Assembly (NCBI GenBank): GCA_005239725.1
Contig: SBBM01000003.1
Coordinates: 1 to 36,410, forward strand
Direction: 5' to 3'
From: Planctomycetales bacterium
GTDB lineage: Bacteria; Omnitrophota; Gorgyraeia; Gygaellales; Profunditerraquicolaceae
Length of the DNA: 36,410 bases
Numbering within the stretch: position 1 is the first letter of the stretch; each line of letters begins with the position of its first letter. The notes beneath the pieces are model-generated. The model saw nothing but the letters and a program-made list of their open reading frames with translations. It was not told the DNA's origin and made no database searches. This document shows, piece by piece, positions 1-7,623 of this stretch. The translations under genes and the position numbers were made by a program.

Positions 1-1347
1 AAAGAAAATTTGTTTATAAAGGAAGAGTTCCTTGAAGCAAAGACTGCTAAGCAACCTGGACGTTTGGTTTTTAACGAGATGATAAAGAGAGTCGAGCGAG
101 GCGAAGCCAACGCCATACTTGCCTGGCATCCTGACCGTTTAGCAAGAAACTCGATGGATGGCGGAAAAATTATTTATCTTACTGACACAGGTAAGCTGGT
201 GGATTTGCGGTTTCCTACTTACAATTTTGAGAATACTGCCCAAGGTAAGTTTATGCTTTCCATTATCTTCGGCCAGTCAAAATATTTTGTCGATAACCTC
301 TCGGAAAATGTTAAGCGTGGCTTTAGGCAAAAACTTAGGCGGGGTGAATATCCAGGCTTTGCGCCACTTGGTTATAAAAACAATACTCTTACCCACACAA
401 TAGAGGTTGTGCCGGAATACGCACAGAAAATTAGAGAACTTTTTGAGTTATACGCTACTGGTAGTTACTCAATAGACGAAATCAGAAAATTGGCGACTGC
501 CTCTGGCTTGGCCAGCAGAAGAAAAAAAGGAAATCTAAGTAATAGTAATATTGAGCGCCTCCTCAAAAATCCTTTTTATTATGGTGCCTTTCAATTCAAT
601 GGTGAACTCTACGAAGGAACTCATCCGCCAATAATTACAAAAGAACTTTTTGATAGAGCGCAAGCTGCATTTTCCTTACGGAGCAAACCACGCACAAACG
701 CACCACATTATCATGTCTTTCGTGGTTTTATAAGATGTGACGAGTGTGGATGTATGATTACTTCTGAAATCCAGAAACAAAGATATATTTATTATCGTTG
801 TACTAAAAAACGTAGCGAATGCGGGCAACCATTTATCCGTGAGGAGGCGCTCGTTAATCAAATAAACGAAGCTATTGCCAAAGTAGCGATTGGCAAAGAG
901 CTCAAGGAATTTCTGTTTAGAAAATTAGAGACTGAATCGGCAACGAGCCAAAGCGATGCCTTGCCTTCTCTAACCATTAATAACAAACTTAATAAAATTG
1001 AAAGAAAACTAAACTTACTTTTGGATAGTTATATTAATGAGGTTATTAGTGAAGAAGAATACAAATTGAAAAAGTCAGAATTGCTCAATGAGAGGTTGAA
1101 ATTGAAGGAAAAATTAGCCGGTCTTGAAGGCAAAGGTAAAATTTGGCTCGAACTAGCTCATTCCTTCGTAACTTCTGCTGGCCAAGCCAGTTACATAGCG
1201 CACCGCGGCTCTCTGGAAGAAAAGCGCCAGTTTTTGAAAAAGATTGGCTCGAACTTTCGTCTCTCGGACGCTAAATTATTATTTTCCTATAATTTACCTT
1301 ATTCGTTTCTCGTCGAAAATCGCCCAAAAAATCTATGGGGTGGCTAA
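1..1347 (+). CDS. Large serine recombinase (site-specific integrase), 5' end cut by window edge
   Basis: The protein is a DNA integrase of the large serine recombinase family. The frame is open from base 1, so the start and the catalytic serine lie to the left. The visible part begins in the resolvase domain (ILAWHPDRLARN, then a GKFMLSIIFGQSKYF helix, about residues 35-100). It continues through the Recombinase domain (RRGEYPGFAPLGY, about 110-225), a zinc ribbon (CDECG...YYRC...SECG, about 245-280) and a predicted coiled coil (about 320-375). The stop codon TAA at 1345-1347 lies inside the 3' end of tRNA-His on the other strand, so the gene ends at what looks like an element-chromosome junction. 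It appears more AT-rich than its neighbours, which fits a mobile origin. Family assignment is firm; substrate site and element type are inferred. Confidence 0.93.
   Translation, partial: KENLFIKEEFLEAKTAKQPGRLVFNEMIKRVERGEANAILAWHPDRLARNSMDGGKIIYLTDTGKLVDLRFPTYNFENTAQGKFMLSIIFGQSKYFVDNLSENVKRGFRQKLRRGEYPGFAPLGYKNNTLTHTIEVVPEYAQKIRELFELYATGSYSIDEIRKLATASGLASRRKKGNLSNSNIERLLKNPFYYGAFQFNGELYEGTHPPIITKELFDRAQAAFSLRSKPRTNAPHYHVFRGFIRCDECGCMITSEIQKQRYIYYRCTKKRSECGQPFIREEALVNQINEAIAKVAIGKELKEFLFRKLETESATSQSDALPSLTINNKLNKIERKLNLLLDSYINEVISEEEYKLKKSELLNERLKLKEKLAGLEGKGKIWLELAHSFVTSAGQASYIAHRGSLEEKRQFLKKIGSNFRLSDAKLLFSYNLPYSFLVENRPKNLWGG
1336..1347. other. Probable attachment-site junction in the tRNA-His 3' end
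   Basis: The recombinase reading frame and the tRNA-His gene overlap over 1336-1347, which covers the CCA end and part of the acceptor stem. An integrase ending in a tRNA 3' end is the classic picture of integration into that tRNA. The partner site would lie left of the window, so the core length cannot be defined here. Confidence 0.6.
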
Positions 1348-1414
1348 CGGGGGTCGAACCCGCAAACCTTCTGAGCCACAGTCAGACGCTCTAGCCGATT
1401 GAGCTATAGCCACC
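1336..1414 (-). tRNA. tRNA-His (GTG)
   Basis: Full cloverleaf on the minus strand, with acceptor arms GTGGCTA and TAGCCAC, anticodon GTG (1377-1379), a TTCGA T-loop and an encoded CCA (1336-1338). The extra 5' G (G-1, at 1414) opposite discriminator C is the hallmark of histidine tRNA. The 3' end is shared with the recombinase gene on the opposite strand. The 5' end lies 11 nt after the stop of the lipoprotein gene on the same strand, so the tRNA may be processed from that transcript. Confidence 0.97.
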
Positions 1415-1425
1415 ATAAACTTTAT

Positions 1426-1716
1426 CTATTTACCTGCCGCTGCCGATGTATCAGTTGTTTGCGTCGTAGATTGTGTTGTTTCTGCTTCAGGCTTTTCGAT
1501 CTGAGCGCCGATCAATGCGCCGGTTGCAGCGCCGATAGCGCCGCCGATCAATGCGCCTTCTGCCCCGGAATGACTCTGATGCCCAATAATACCTCCGGCG
1601 ACAGCGCCGATAGCGCCTCCGATGACTCCGCCTTCAACTGCCCTGGTTTTTGTAGACTGGCAGCCCAACATCGAAACAGCGAATATACCGGCCAGAATAA
1701 ATGTTGTGGTTTTCAT
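1426..1716 (-). CDS. Glycine-zipper lipoprotein
   Basis: A 96-residue protein with a short signal peptide ending in a lipobox (VSMLGC), so it is probably lipidated at the cysteine and held in the envelope. The mature part has alternating glycine-rich helices (VIGGAIGAVAGGIIG, then LIGGAIGAATGALIG), the glycine-zipper pattern seen in YMGG/17-kDa-antigen-type proteins that pack in membranes. It ends in a Thr/Gln/Ala-rich tail. I chose the start at 1716 because AAAGGAGG stands just upstream; a longer frame to 1755 has no better signal and would hide the signal peptide. It sits 40 nt after the AsmA-like gene and may be co-transcribed with it and with tRNA-His. Exact role unknown. Confidence 0.85.
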   Translation of the reverse strand: MKTTTFILAGIFAVSMLGCQSTKTRAVEGGVIGGAIGAVAGGIIGHQSHSGAEGALIGGAIGAATGALIGAQIEKPEAETTQSTTQTTDTSAAAGK

Positions 1717-1756
1717 TCTTCTTCCTCCTTTCAATATTGTTTGCCGCTTGTTCACC

Positions 1757-3028
1757 TTAAGGCTCAGAAATAGTTTCTTTGGCCTCCGCGGGTTTTTGCT
1801 TTTTGGAAGCAGGTTGTCTCGTGAAAGTCTCTCCTACTGCTCTCTTTAACTCTTTCCCGACCTCAACAGTCCCGCTGATTACCGATTTTGTGATATCGGT
1901 TGCGCCTTTTACCGTACCTTCGATTAATTTGCCCGGGAACATAATTACATCCTGGGCAAGGCTGCCTCCGTTTGCCTTTCTCCCCTGCATAAGTTTTTCT
2001 TCGAAAGCCATCCTGATATTGCTGAAACCGAATGCCGGCTTGTCTAATTTTGTCTTAACCGTAAAATTAAGATCAATCTTCCCTCCGTTTAATGCCCTGA
2101 AAATATCCAAAACCGCGTCCGTAATCCTGGCTGCTTTCTCCTCTTCTTCATCAGGAGCGCGCGGCCTGCGCACTATATTGGCTAATTCTAGATGGCACTC
2201 GGCAGTAACGTCATTATTCAACCCGTGGATATCGCTGCTAAAATTAAGGGTCGCGCTCTGGATACGCGCCCCTTCCAAATCCACCCATGTGTCGTAGTAC
2301 GGATAAAGATAAACCCCGTCGATATCCTGGATCTTAAGAGTTGCCCGGATATCCTTCTTAAATAAATTAACCCAGCCTTCCAACTCAACCTTTCCTTCCT
2401 TTGCGCCTCCCCCCCAGGGGATTCTGGCTTTTAAATCAAAATTGGTGGCTGCCCGCGTCGGAAATAGATACAGGTTGTGCAGGGTAAAGTTTATATTTTT
2501 AAGAGTCAATTTTATGCCTTCCTTAGTAGTAACGCGGTCAATAAAATTTATTTCCCCCCCTTTTATGTTTATATATTTAGCTGCCAGGCGTAAAGGTATT
2601 TTTTGCTCCGGCTTCGGCGCTTCGGATTTTGGCGTTGGCGCAGGCATGACGGGGATAGAGACCGCGACCCCCTCCGCGGACATGACATTGGTTGTTTGAG
2701 GTTCAGGCGGAGCCAATGCATAAGAAAATTCCGGGTTCTTTATTTTGATTTTATTAAAGGTAGTATTGCCGCTAAGAAAACCCAGAATACTCGGCGACAC
2801 ATAAATAGAATCTGCCTTAAACAAGCCTTCGATGTCTAGCTTAATTATCTGGATATTTGCCGGAGGGACTAAACCGAGGTAAGCGATGGTTACTTTTTTA
2901 TTAGTAGCTTTCTCAATTTCGGCAATGGCTATAGCTTTACCTTTGATAAGGACAAGGGCATAAGCGATTGCAAAAATAACTACAAATATCAAAAAGACAA
3001 CTGTGCCTATTTTTATAAACTTTCCCAT
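1757..3028 (-). CDS. AsmA/DUF748-like envelope protein
   Basis: A 423-residue protein with one N-terminal membrane helix (about residues 7-28) and a long beta-rich periplasmic part, with repeating strands such as NIQIIKLDIEGLF and TTFNKIKIKNPEF. This is the pattern of AsmA/DUF748 proteins, inner-membrane-anchored and associated with outer-membrane lipid or protein homeostasis. A Pro/Ala-rich linker (about 105-145) and a low-complexity Lys-rich C-terminus are visible. The start ATG lies 7 nt below the 3' end of tRNA-Arg, leaving little room for a separate promoter, so read-through from the tRNA is likely. Family assignment is by pattern; the molecular function is not known. Confidence 0.7.
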   Translation of the reverse strand: MGKFIKIGTVVFLIFVVIFAIAYALVLIKGKAIAIAEIEKATNKKVTIAYLGLVPPANIQIIKLDIEGLFKADSIYVSPSILGFLSGNTTFNKIKIKNPEFSYALAPPEPQTTNVMSAEGVAVSIPVMPAPTPKSEAPKPEQKIPLRLAAKYINIKGGEINFIDRVTTKEGIKLTLKNINFTLHNLYLFPTRAATNFDLKARIPWGGGAKEGKVELEGWVNLFKKDIRATLKIQDIDGVYLYPYYDTWVDLEGARIQSATLNFSSDIHGLNNDVTAECHLELANIVRRPRAPDEEEEKAARITDAVLDIFRALNGGKIDLNFTVKTKLDKPAFGFSNIRMAFEEKLMQGRKANGGSLAQDVIMFPGKLIEGTVKGATDITKSVISGTVEVGKELKRAVGETFTRQPASKKQKPAEAKETISEP

Positions 3029-3035
3029 AGTTTTC

Positions 3036-3112
3036 TGGTGCGCCTGGGCCGAATCGAACGGCCAACCCTCGGCTTAGAAGGCAGATGCTCTATCCATTTG
3101 AGCTACAGGCGC
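3036..3112 (-). tRNA. tRNA-Arg (TCT)
   Basis: Minus-strand cloverleaf with acceptor GCGCCTG/CAGGCGC, discriminator A, encoded CCA (3036-3038) and anticodon loop CTTCTAA giving TCT. It lies 7 nt upstream of the AsmA-like gene on the same strand. Confidence 0.96.
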
Positions 3113-3626
3113 AATTCAAAAAATTTTCTGCCCAGGTCAGGGCGGACAGGCTTGTCCCGCTATATCATCTTGGTTCTGCCAGCGGGATCCCGCCTGCTAT
3201 AAATTAGATTGGCGGGAAACTGTCTGTTAACAAATCAATCGCAGCCATTAAACGCTGCTCGAACTTATCTTGAAACAATAGCAACTAAAGTTTAATTTAT
3301 GGCCCCGCCCTGTCGGGCTCCCACATCTCCCGCGTCCCATTCGCCCCGCCTGGGAGCGGTGGCTCCTTCGGCGTTCGCTGGTCCACTCACTTAACACACG
3401 CTAAAAAATTCTCTCAAACGGCAAGACGCATCGCCTCTCCCGCGCAGTGCCTCCAAGCCAACAGGCAAAATTTTCAGGTGGCGAGGCAAAATTTTGCCGC
3501 AAAAGAAAGAACAAAAAATCAAAAATGTCAGGGAGTGGCCCGGTTTCGGCTTTGCCCCAGCAAAGCCAAAACGGAGCTCGGGAAACACGGGAGCCCGACA
3601 GGGAAGAAAAACGCCAAAGTCAAATC
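3113..3626. other. 514-nt gene-free stretch between tRNA-Arg and tRNA-Pro
   Basis: I find no convincing gene here. Frames crossing it use tRNA sequence in translation and have no family resemblance. It holds a perfect palindrome GCGGGATCCCGC (3182-3193) and a 12-bp direct repeat AGGCAAAATTTT (3463-3474 and 3484-3495) whose second copy starts a perfect palindrome GGCAAAATTTTGCC (3485-3498). It also holds a 13-bp stem with 4-nt loop (3543-3572) that pairs fully, with one G-U, only in the minus-strand RNA. I see no SRP RNA or RNase P core. Confidence 0.6.
3543..3572 (-). other. Hairpin downstream of tRNA-Pro
   Basis: Inverted repeat with core GGCTTTGC/GCAAAGCC extended to 13 pairs, one of them a G-U possible only in the minus-strand RNA. 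It lies about 55 nt past the tRNA-Pro 3' end. No U-tract follows, so it is not a textbook intrinsic terminator; it may be a 3' processing or protective structure. Confidence 0.45.
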
Positions 3627-3704
3627 TGGTCGGGGCGACAGGACTCGAACCTGTGACCTTGTGGTCCCAAACCACACGCTCTAGCCAAACTGAGCCACGC
3701 CCCG
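3627..3704 (-). tRNA. tRNA-Pro (TGG)
   Basis: Minus-strand cloverleaf with acceptor CGGGGCG/CGCCCCG, discriminator A, encoded CCA (3627-3629), T-arm ACAGG-TTCGAGT-CCTGT and anticodon loop TTTGGGA giving TGG. The first ten bases of the tRNA (as CCACGCCCCG on plus) recur at 3746-3755, a small duplication upstream. Confidence 0.96.
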
Positions 3705-3766
3705 TATGTCGCTTGCGCGTGGCGAAATTCTCTGCAGAAGGATGACCACGCCCCGCATTTATTCGG

Positions 3767-4855
3767 TTATTTAAAGGCCAGGACGCGATTCTTGCCTTTT
3801 TTCTTTGCCTCTGACAGGGCGCTCTGCACCCGCTGGATTAATTCTTCCTTAGTCAAACCTACTCTGTGTTCAGCCACGCCGACGCTGACCGTAAGCCTGG
3901 ACATGCCTAAAGGAGATCTTTTCTGGGCGTCATCCGTAAATACCGCACCAGCTATGCGCTCCCTTATTTTTTCTCCGACGAAAATTGCGTCTTTAAGTCT
4001 GGTTTCAGGCAGGATTATCGCGAATTCCTCCGAGCCGTAACGGCTGGCAAAATCAATCTGGCGTGTATTATCTTTAATGATCTTTCCGATCTGCTGCAAG
4101 ACATTATCCCCGGCGGAATAGCCGTGTTCCTGGTTGTAAGCGGAAAACTTATCAATATCGAGAATTATAATGCTCAATGCGCGGTTGTAACGCTCGGTGC
4201 GATATATCTCCTCGAGTAATTGCTCGTGGAAATAACGATGGTTATACAAACCGGTCAGGGGGTCGGAAATTGCCAGGTTCTTATTCCTTTCCAGCAACCT
4301 TATATTCTCAATATGCCAGGCAAAATACTGGGTAACCAGGTTAAGCATCTTCAAATCCAGGTCGCTGAATGTATTTTCGTCTTTTCTGTCGGTAAGGCTG
4401 ACTACGCCAATGATATTATTATGCATTTTTACCGGCACGATAAGAAATGACTTTGTCAGATAGCGCGAAAGCCTGTTTTTTGAAAACTGCAAAGGAAATT
4501 CCGCCTCGATATCCTTAACCAATAATGGCGTGCCTTTTCTCACAACCTGGCCGCTGAAGCCATCATCCAATTTTGCCCGCACCTGCGCTATTTCCGGCCT
4601 TAAACCCTGGGATGCCCTTATAAAAAGTTCGCCTTTTGATTCGTCAAGGAGCATAAACGAAACCTTGCCCGCCTTAAATAATTCGCTGAGTTTGCCTACA
4701 AAAAAGACAGCCAGTTCGTCTTCGCTAACAATGGAATCCATAGCCTGGGATATCTCGGACAATAAATCCGAGCGCCATTTGTATTCCGCAATGGTGTGCC
4801 TTAATAACAGGTTGTCCCGCAACAGATTAAAGTTATTGGAGTTTTGTTTTTTCAT
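3767..4855 (-). CDS. GAF-GGDEF protein (probable diguanylate cyclase)
   Basis: A 362-residue soluble signalling protein. An N-terminal GAF domain (about residues 30-185) would sense a small ligand. It is followed by a GGDEF domain (about 195-360) that makes c-di-GMP from two GTP. The domain opens with DPLTGLYNHRYF. The signature motif reads GSEEF (in SRYGSEEFAII), with serine in place of the second glycine. An inhibitory I-site RxxD (RQID) lies five residues before the motif. No membrane segment or receiver domain is seen. The gene lies 21 nt after rdgB and is the last of the long minus-strand cluster. Activity is likely but not certain because of the GSEEF variant. Confidence 0.88.
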   Translation of the reverse strand: MKKQNSNNFNLLRDNLLLRHTIAEYKWRSDLLSEISQAMDSIVSEDELAVFFVGKLSELFKAGKVSFMLLDESKGELFIRASQGLRPEIAQVRAKLDDGFSGQVVRKGTPLLVKDIEAEFPLQFSKNRLSRYLTKSFLIVPVKMHNNIIGVVSLTDRKDENTFSDLDLKMLNLVTQYFAWHIENIRLLERNKNLAISDPLTGLYNHRYFHEQLLEEIYRTERYNRALSIIILDIDKFSAYNQEHGYSAGDNVLQQIGKIIKDNTRQIDFASRYGSEEFAIILPETRLKDAIFVGEKIRERIAGAVFTDDAQKRSPLGMSRLTVSVGVAEHRVGLTKEELIQRVQSALSEAKKKGKNRVLAFK

Positions 4856-4876
4856 ATTAAATTCGCCTATATTCCG

Positions 4877-5488
4877 TTAAGTATAACACCGCCGCAGGTA
4901 ATTTAAAAGCATTTTTTTGGCCTTGGAAAGCCCGCGGAAACGGTGACTCATCTTGTGTTTTATCCTGGGGCCCAACTCGGCAAAAGTTTTTTTATATTCC
5001 GGAATAATAAACAAGGGGTCATAGCCGAATCCGGTGTTACCCTTCATTTCGTAGCCGATTATGCCGTTACACGCGCCTTCGACAGCGCCGATTAATCCGC
5101 CTTTATCCGCCAGGGCCACAGCGCAAACATAATGCGCCTTTCTTTTTTTAAGCGGAAGGCTCCCTAAAAGTTTAAGTAGTTTTAAATTATTCTTTAGGTC
5201 GTCTTTGTCTTTGCCGGAAAACCTGGAAGAATAAATTCCCGGCGCGCCTCCTAAAGCATCAACGCAAAGTCCGGAATCTTCACCCATAGTCAGTCTTTTG
5301 GTGAATTTTGCGATTTTTACGGCTTTTTTTGCGGCGTTTTCCTTGAAGGTCTTTCCGTTTTCAACAATGCGCGGGGCAGCGGGATAATCCGCAAGCGAGG
5401 TAATTCTTAAGTTCAGGCCCTTAAGAATATCTTTTATTTCTTCGAGTTTCTTCTTGTTCTTTGTGGCCACAACCAATTCCTGTTTCAT
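4877..5488 (-). CDS. rdgB: XTP/dITP pyrophosphatase (RdgB/HAM1)
   Basis: Hydrolyses non-canonical purine nucleoside triphosphates (dITP, XTP) to monophosphates, keeping deaminated bases out of nucleic acid. At 203 residues it has the usual length. It shows the N-terminal substrate motif ([11 protein letters not shown]), the metal/active-site stretch [16 protein letters not shown] (about 70-85), SSRFSGKD, and the C-terminal base-recognition region (GFGYDPLF, then [10 protein letters not shown]). The start overlaps the rph stop as ATGA, so the two are translationally coupled. The rph-rdgB pairing is common in bacteria and supports both calls. Confidence 0.96.
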   Translation of the reverse strand: MKQELVVATKNKKKLEEIKDILKGLNLRITSLADYPAAPRIVENGKTFKENAAKKAVKIAKFTKRLTMGEDSGLCVDALGGAPGIYSSRFSGKDKDDLKNNLKLLKLLGSLPLKKRKAHYVCAVALADKGGLIGAVEGACNGIIGYEMKGNTGFGYDPLFIIPEYKKTFAELGPRIKHKMSHRFRGLSKAKKMLLNYLRRCYT

Positions 5489-6198
5489 ATTACGTCTTTC
5501 AGGAGATTCCTTTGGGTAGCTATCAACTCATCAATGCCTTTTTTGGCAAGGGTTAATAATTTATCCATTTCGTCTTTATTGAAAGTCTTGCGCTCCGCGC
5601 TCCCCTGTATCTCGATGAATTCGCCTTTTTCCGTCATCACCACGTTCATATCCACTTCTGCCTGAGAGTCCTCGTCGTAATTCAAGTCCAGTATAGGAAT
5701 TCCTTTAAGGATACCGACGCTGGTTGCGGCGACAAATTCCCTAATTGGTATATCCTGAATAAGCCCACTTCTTTTTATTTTATTCAGGGCGTCAACCAGA
5801 GAGATGAAACTCCCGGTAATCGAGGCGGTGCGCGTGCCGCCGTCGCCCTGGATAACATCGCAGTCAATCCAGATACTGCGCTCTCCCATTTTTTTCATTT
5901 CCGTAACTGCGCGTAAAGACCTGCCTACTAGACGCTGTATCTCATAGGTCCTGCCAGAATCTTTTCCCCTGGGGATACGCGACTGGCAGGAACGCGGGAG
6001 CATGCCATACTCGGCGGTAACCCAGCCATTGCCTGAACCTTTTAAAAAGGGGGGGACATTTTCCTCAACCGTTGCCGTGCAGATAACCTTGGTATTGCCA
6101 AGCTCTATCAGGCATGAGCCTTCGGCGTATTTGATGTAACCCCTGGTTATGCTGACTTTTCTTAATTTATCAAAATCCCTACCGTCTGAACGCGCCAT
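5485..6198 (-). CDS. rph: Ribonuclease PH
   Basis: A phosphate-dependent 3'-5' exoribonuclease that trims tRNA 3' ends. The 237-residue length is typical. It begins with ARSDGR, has the phosphate-binding [15 protein letters not shown] stretch (about 80-95), the core [18 protein letters not shown] (about 113-130) and the catalytic-site [15 protein letters not shown] (about 174-188). AAGGAG precedes the ATG. It overlaps rdgB by 4 nt. Upstream, the gap to the fumarase beta gene holds a strong hairpin that would sit in the rph leader. All tRNAs seen in this window encode CCA, so RNase PH would act on 3' trailers. Confidence 0.97.
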   Translation of the reverse strand: MARSDGRDFDKLRKVSITRGYIKYAEGSCLIELGNTKVICTATVEENVPPFLKGSGNGWVTAEYGMLPRSCQSRIPRGKDSGRTYEIQRLVGRSLRAVTEMKKMGERSIWIDCDVIQGDGGTRTASITGSFISLVDALNKIKRSGLIQDIPIREFVAATSVGILKGIPILDLNYDEDSQAEVDMNVVMTEKGEFIEIQGSAERKTFNKDEMDKLLTLAKKGIDELIATQRNLLKDVI

Positions 6199-6221
6199 TT
6201 GAGCTCCTTAAACAGTGGTTT

Positions 6222-6249
6222 ACGCCGAACGCTCATATACGTTCGGCGT
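6222..6249 (-). promoter_or_regulatory. Hairpin in the fumarase-rph gap
   Basis: A perfect 10-bp inverted repeat (ACGCCGAACG ... CGTTCGGCGT) with an 8-nt loop stands between the fumarase beta stop and the rph start, about 25 nt above the rph ATG. It is the only sizeable gap in this cluster. No U-run follows, so a role as attenuator, processing or stability element is more likely than simple termination. Confidence 0.5.
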
Positions 6250-6286
6250 TAAGTTTTGGTTTAGCGAAACTCCGCCGGAGGCGAAG

Positions 6287-6787
6287 CTATTTTTCGTATA
6301 TACTTCTGCCTTTTGAATCTATTCCCACAATCAGCGGAAAATATTTTACTTCCAGTTTATAAATTGCCTCCGGCCCTAAATCCGGGTAGGCGACTAATTT
6401 TGCGCGCTTAACGTATTTTGAAAGGAGCGCCCCGCATCCGGCATAAGTCAGAAAATAAACCCCTTTGTATTTTTTAATCGCCCTGGATACTTCGGCTGCG
6501 CGGCTGCCTTTGCCGATCATGGCCTTTAAGCCTGCCTTAAGCAGAAGCGGCGTAAATTCATCCATACGCGAACTTGTGGTCGGGCCGCAGGAACCGATAA
6601 CTTTCCCTTTAGGCGTTGCCGTGGGGCCGCAGTAATAAATAATCGCTCCTTTTAGGTTTATGGGGAGTTTTTTCTTATTCGCGATTGCCTTGGCGAGGCG
6701 TTTATGCGCCTGGTCGCGGGCTGTATAAATTGTGCCGCTAAATAAAACCTCATCCCCGGCTTTTAATTTTTCGGAATTTGGAATCAT
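6287..6787 (-). CDS. Class I fumarate hydratase, beta subunit
   Basis: C-terminal subunit of a two-subunit iron-sulfur fumarase (or the related tartrate dehydratase), which with the alpha subunit interconverts fumarate and malate. It is 166 residues from the ATG at 6787, which overlaps the alpha stop as ATGA; a longer frame to 6835 would run far into alpha and was rejected. Family features seen: LKAGDEVLFSGTIYTARDQAH (start of the swivel domain), GPTATPKGKVIGSCGPTTSSRMD (substrate-binding loop) and MIGKG. Whether malate or tartrate is the substrate cannot be read from sequence; fumarase is the usual reading without a tartrate operon. Confidence 0.9.
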   Translation of the reverse strand: MIPNSEKLKAGDEVLFSGTIYTARDQAHKRLAKAIANKKKLPINLKGAIIYYCGPTATPKGKVIGSCGPTTSSRMDEFTPLLLKAGLKAMIGKGSRAAEVSRAIKKYKGVYFLTYAGCGALLSKYVKRAKLVAYPDLGPEAIYKLEVKYFPLIVGIDSKGRSIYEK

Positions 6788-7623
6788 AAAATTACTGTGG
6801 CGCTGCGCAGGGCATGGCAGCTGATATTTAGGCAAACCGGCATACCTGCGATATGCGTAGGATAGGTTTCAATATTTACCCCCAGAGCTGTAGTCTTTCC
6901 GCCTAAACCCATGGGCCCGATACCTAATTTATTTATTTCGGATAATAGTTCTCGCTCAAGTTCAGGGAGAGCCCCCTTCGGGGAGAGTCCCTTCTGTATT
7001 TTTCTAAGCAGCGCCTTCTTCGCCAGTAAACATGCGTAATCCGCGGTGCCGCCAATACCCACTCCCACGACATAAGGCGGGCAGGCATCCGGGCCTGCGG
7101 CTTTTACCGCATCAATAATAAATTTTTTTATTTCGGCAATATTAGCCACAGGCTTAAACATTTTAAGCTGCGTTTTATTTTCGCAGCCAAAACCTTTTGG
7201 AAAAACCGTAATTTTTAATTTACTACCTTCGACTATATCCCTATGGACAACCGCCGGAGTATACCCCGGCTTCCCTCGGAAAAGAGGATCTTTAACAATT
7301 GAACTTCTCAAATACCCCTTTGCGTATCCTGACTCAACGCCTCTATTTATTGCCTGAATTAAATTTCCGGTTATCTTCACATCCTGGCCGATTTCTAAGA
7401 AAACCACAGGCATCCCGGTATCCTGGCAAATAGCCAGTTTTTCGCTTTCGGCGATGGAGGCGTTATCTATAATTGCCCTTAATATTTTTTTTGCCTTTTT
7501 ATTTGTCTCTTTTGTGGCTGCCTGTTTTAATGCAAAAAGGGCGTCTTCTCTTAAAATAAGGTTTGCCTTAATGCACAAATCCGAAACTGCCTTTCTGATT
7601 TTATCCGCTGATATAATTCTCAT
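6784..7623 (-). CDS. Class I fumarate hydratase, alpha subunit
   Basis: N-terminal, iron-sulfur-bearing subunit (279 residues) of the oxygen-sensitive class I fumarase. CQDTG (Cys66), FGCENKTQLKMF (Cys147) and DACPPYVVGVGIGG (Cys181) are conserved family segments; Cys66 and Cys181 are the best 4Fe-4S ligand candidates. It overlaps queF upstream by 23 nt and the beta subunit downstream by 4 nt, so it is embedded in the queuosine cluster rather than in a TCA-cycle operon. The two-chain form is typical of anaerobes and archaea, while Proteobacteria usually have one fused chain. The reaction links malate to fumarate in a partial TCA cycle. Confidence 0.93.
   Translation of the reverse strand: MRIISADKIRKAVSDLCIKANLILREDALFALKQAATKETNKKAKKILRAIIDNASIAESEKLAICQDTGMPVVFLEIGQDVKITGNLIQAINRGVESGYAKGYLRSSIVKDPLFRGKPGYTPAVVHRDIVEGSKLKITVFPKGFGCENKTQLKMFKPVANIAEIKKFIIDAVKAAGPDACPPYVVGVGIGGTADYACLLAKKALLRKIQKGLSPKGALPELERELLSEINKLGIGPMGLGGKTTALGVNIETYPTHIAGMPVCLNISCHALRSATVIL

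Noticed and set aside
1399-1773. 124-codon Cys/Ser-rich plus-strand frame
   Set aside because: Shadow of the glycine-zipper lipoprotein on the other strand; covers tRNA-His; composition is a by-product of Gly/Ala codons.
3113-3626. SRP RNA, RNase P or 6S RNA
   Set aside because: None of the conserved loops could be found on either strand.
3391-3675. 94-codon minus-strand open frame through tRNA-Pro (MVWDHKVTGSSPVAPT...)
   Set aside because: It translates the tRNA gene and the gene-free island; GSSPVAPT is a well-known artefact of reading tRNA sequence. No ribosome site or domain.
3447-3745. Plus-strand open frames with GRQDSNL / GATGLEPVT
   Set aside because: These are the opposite-strand readings of tRNA-Pro, another common annotation artefact.
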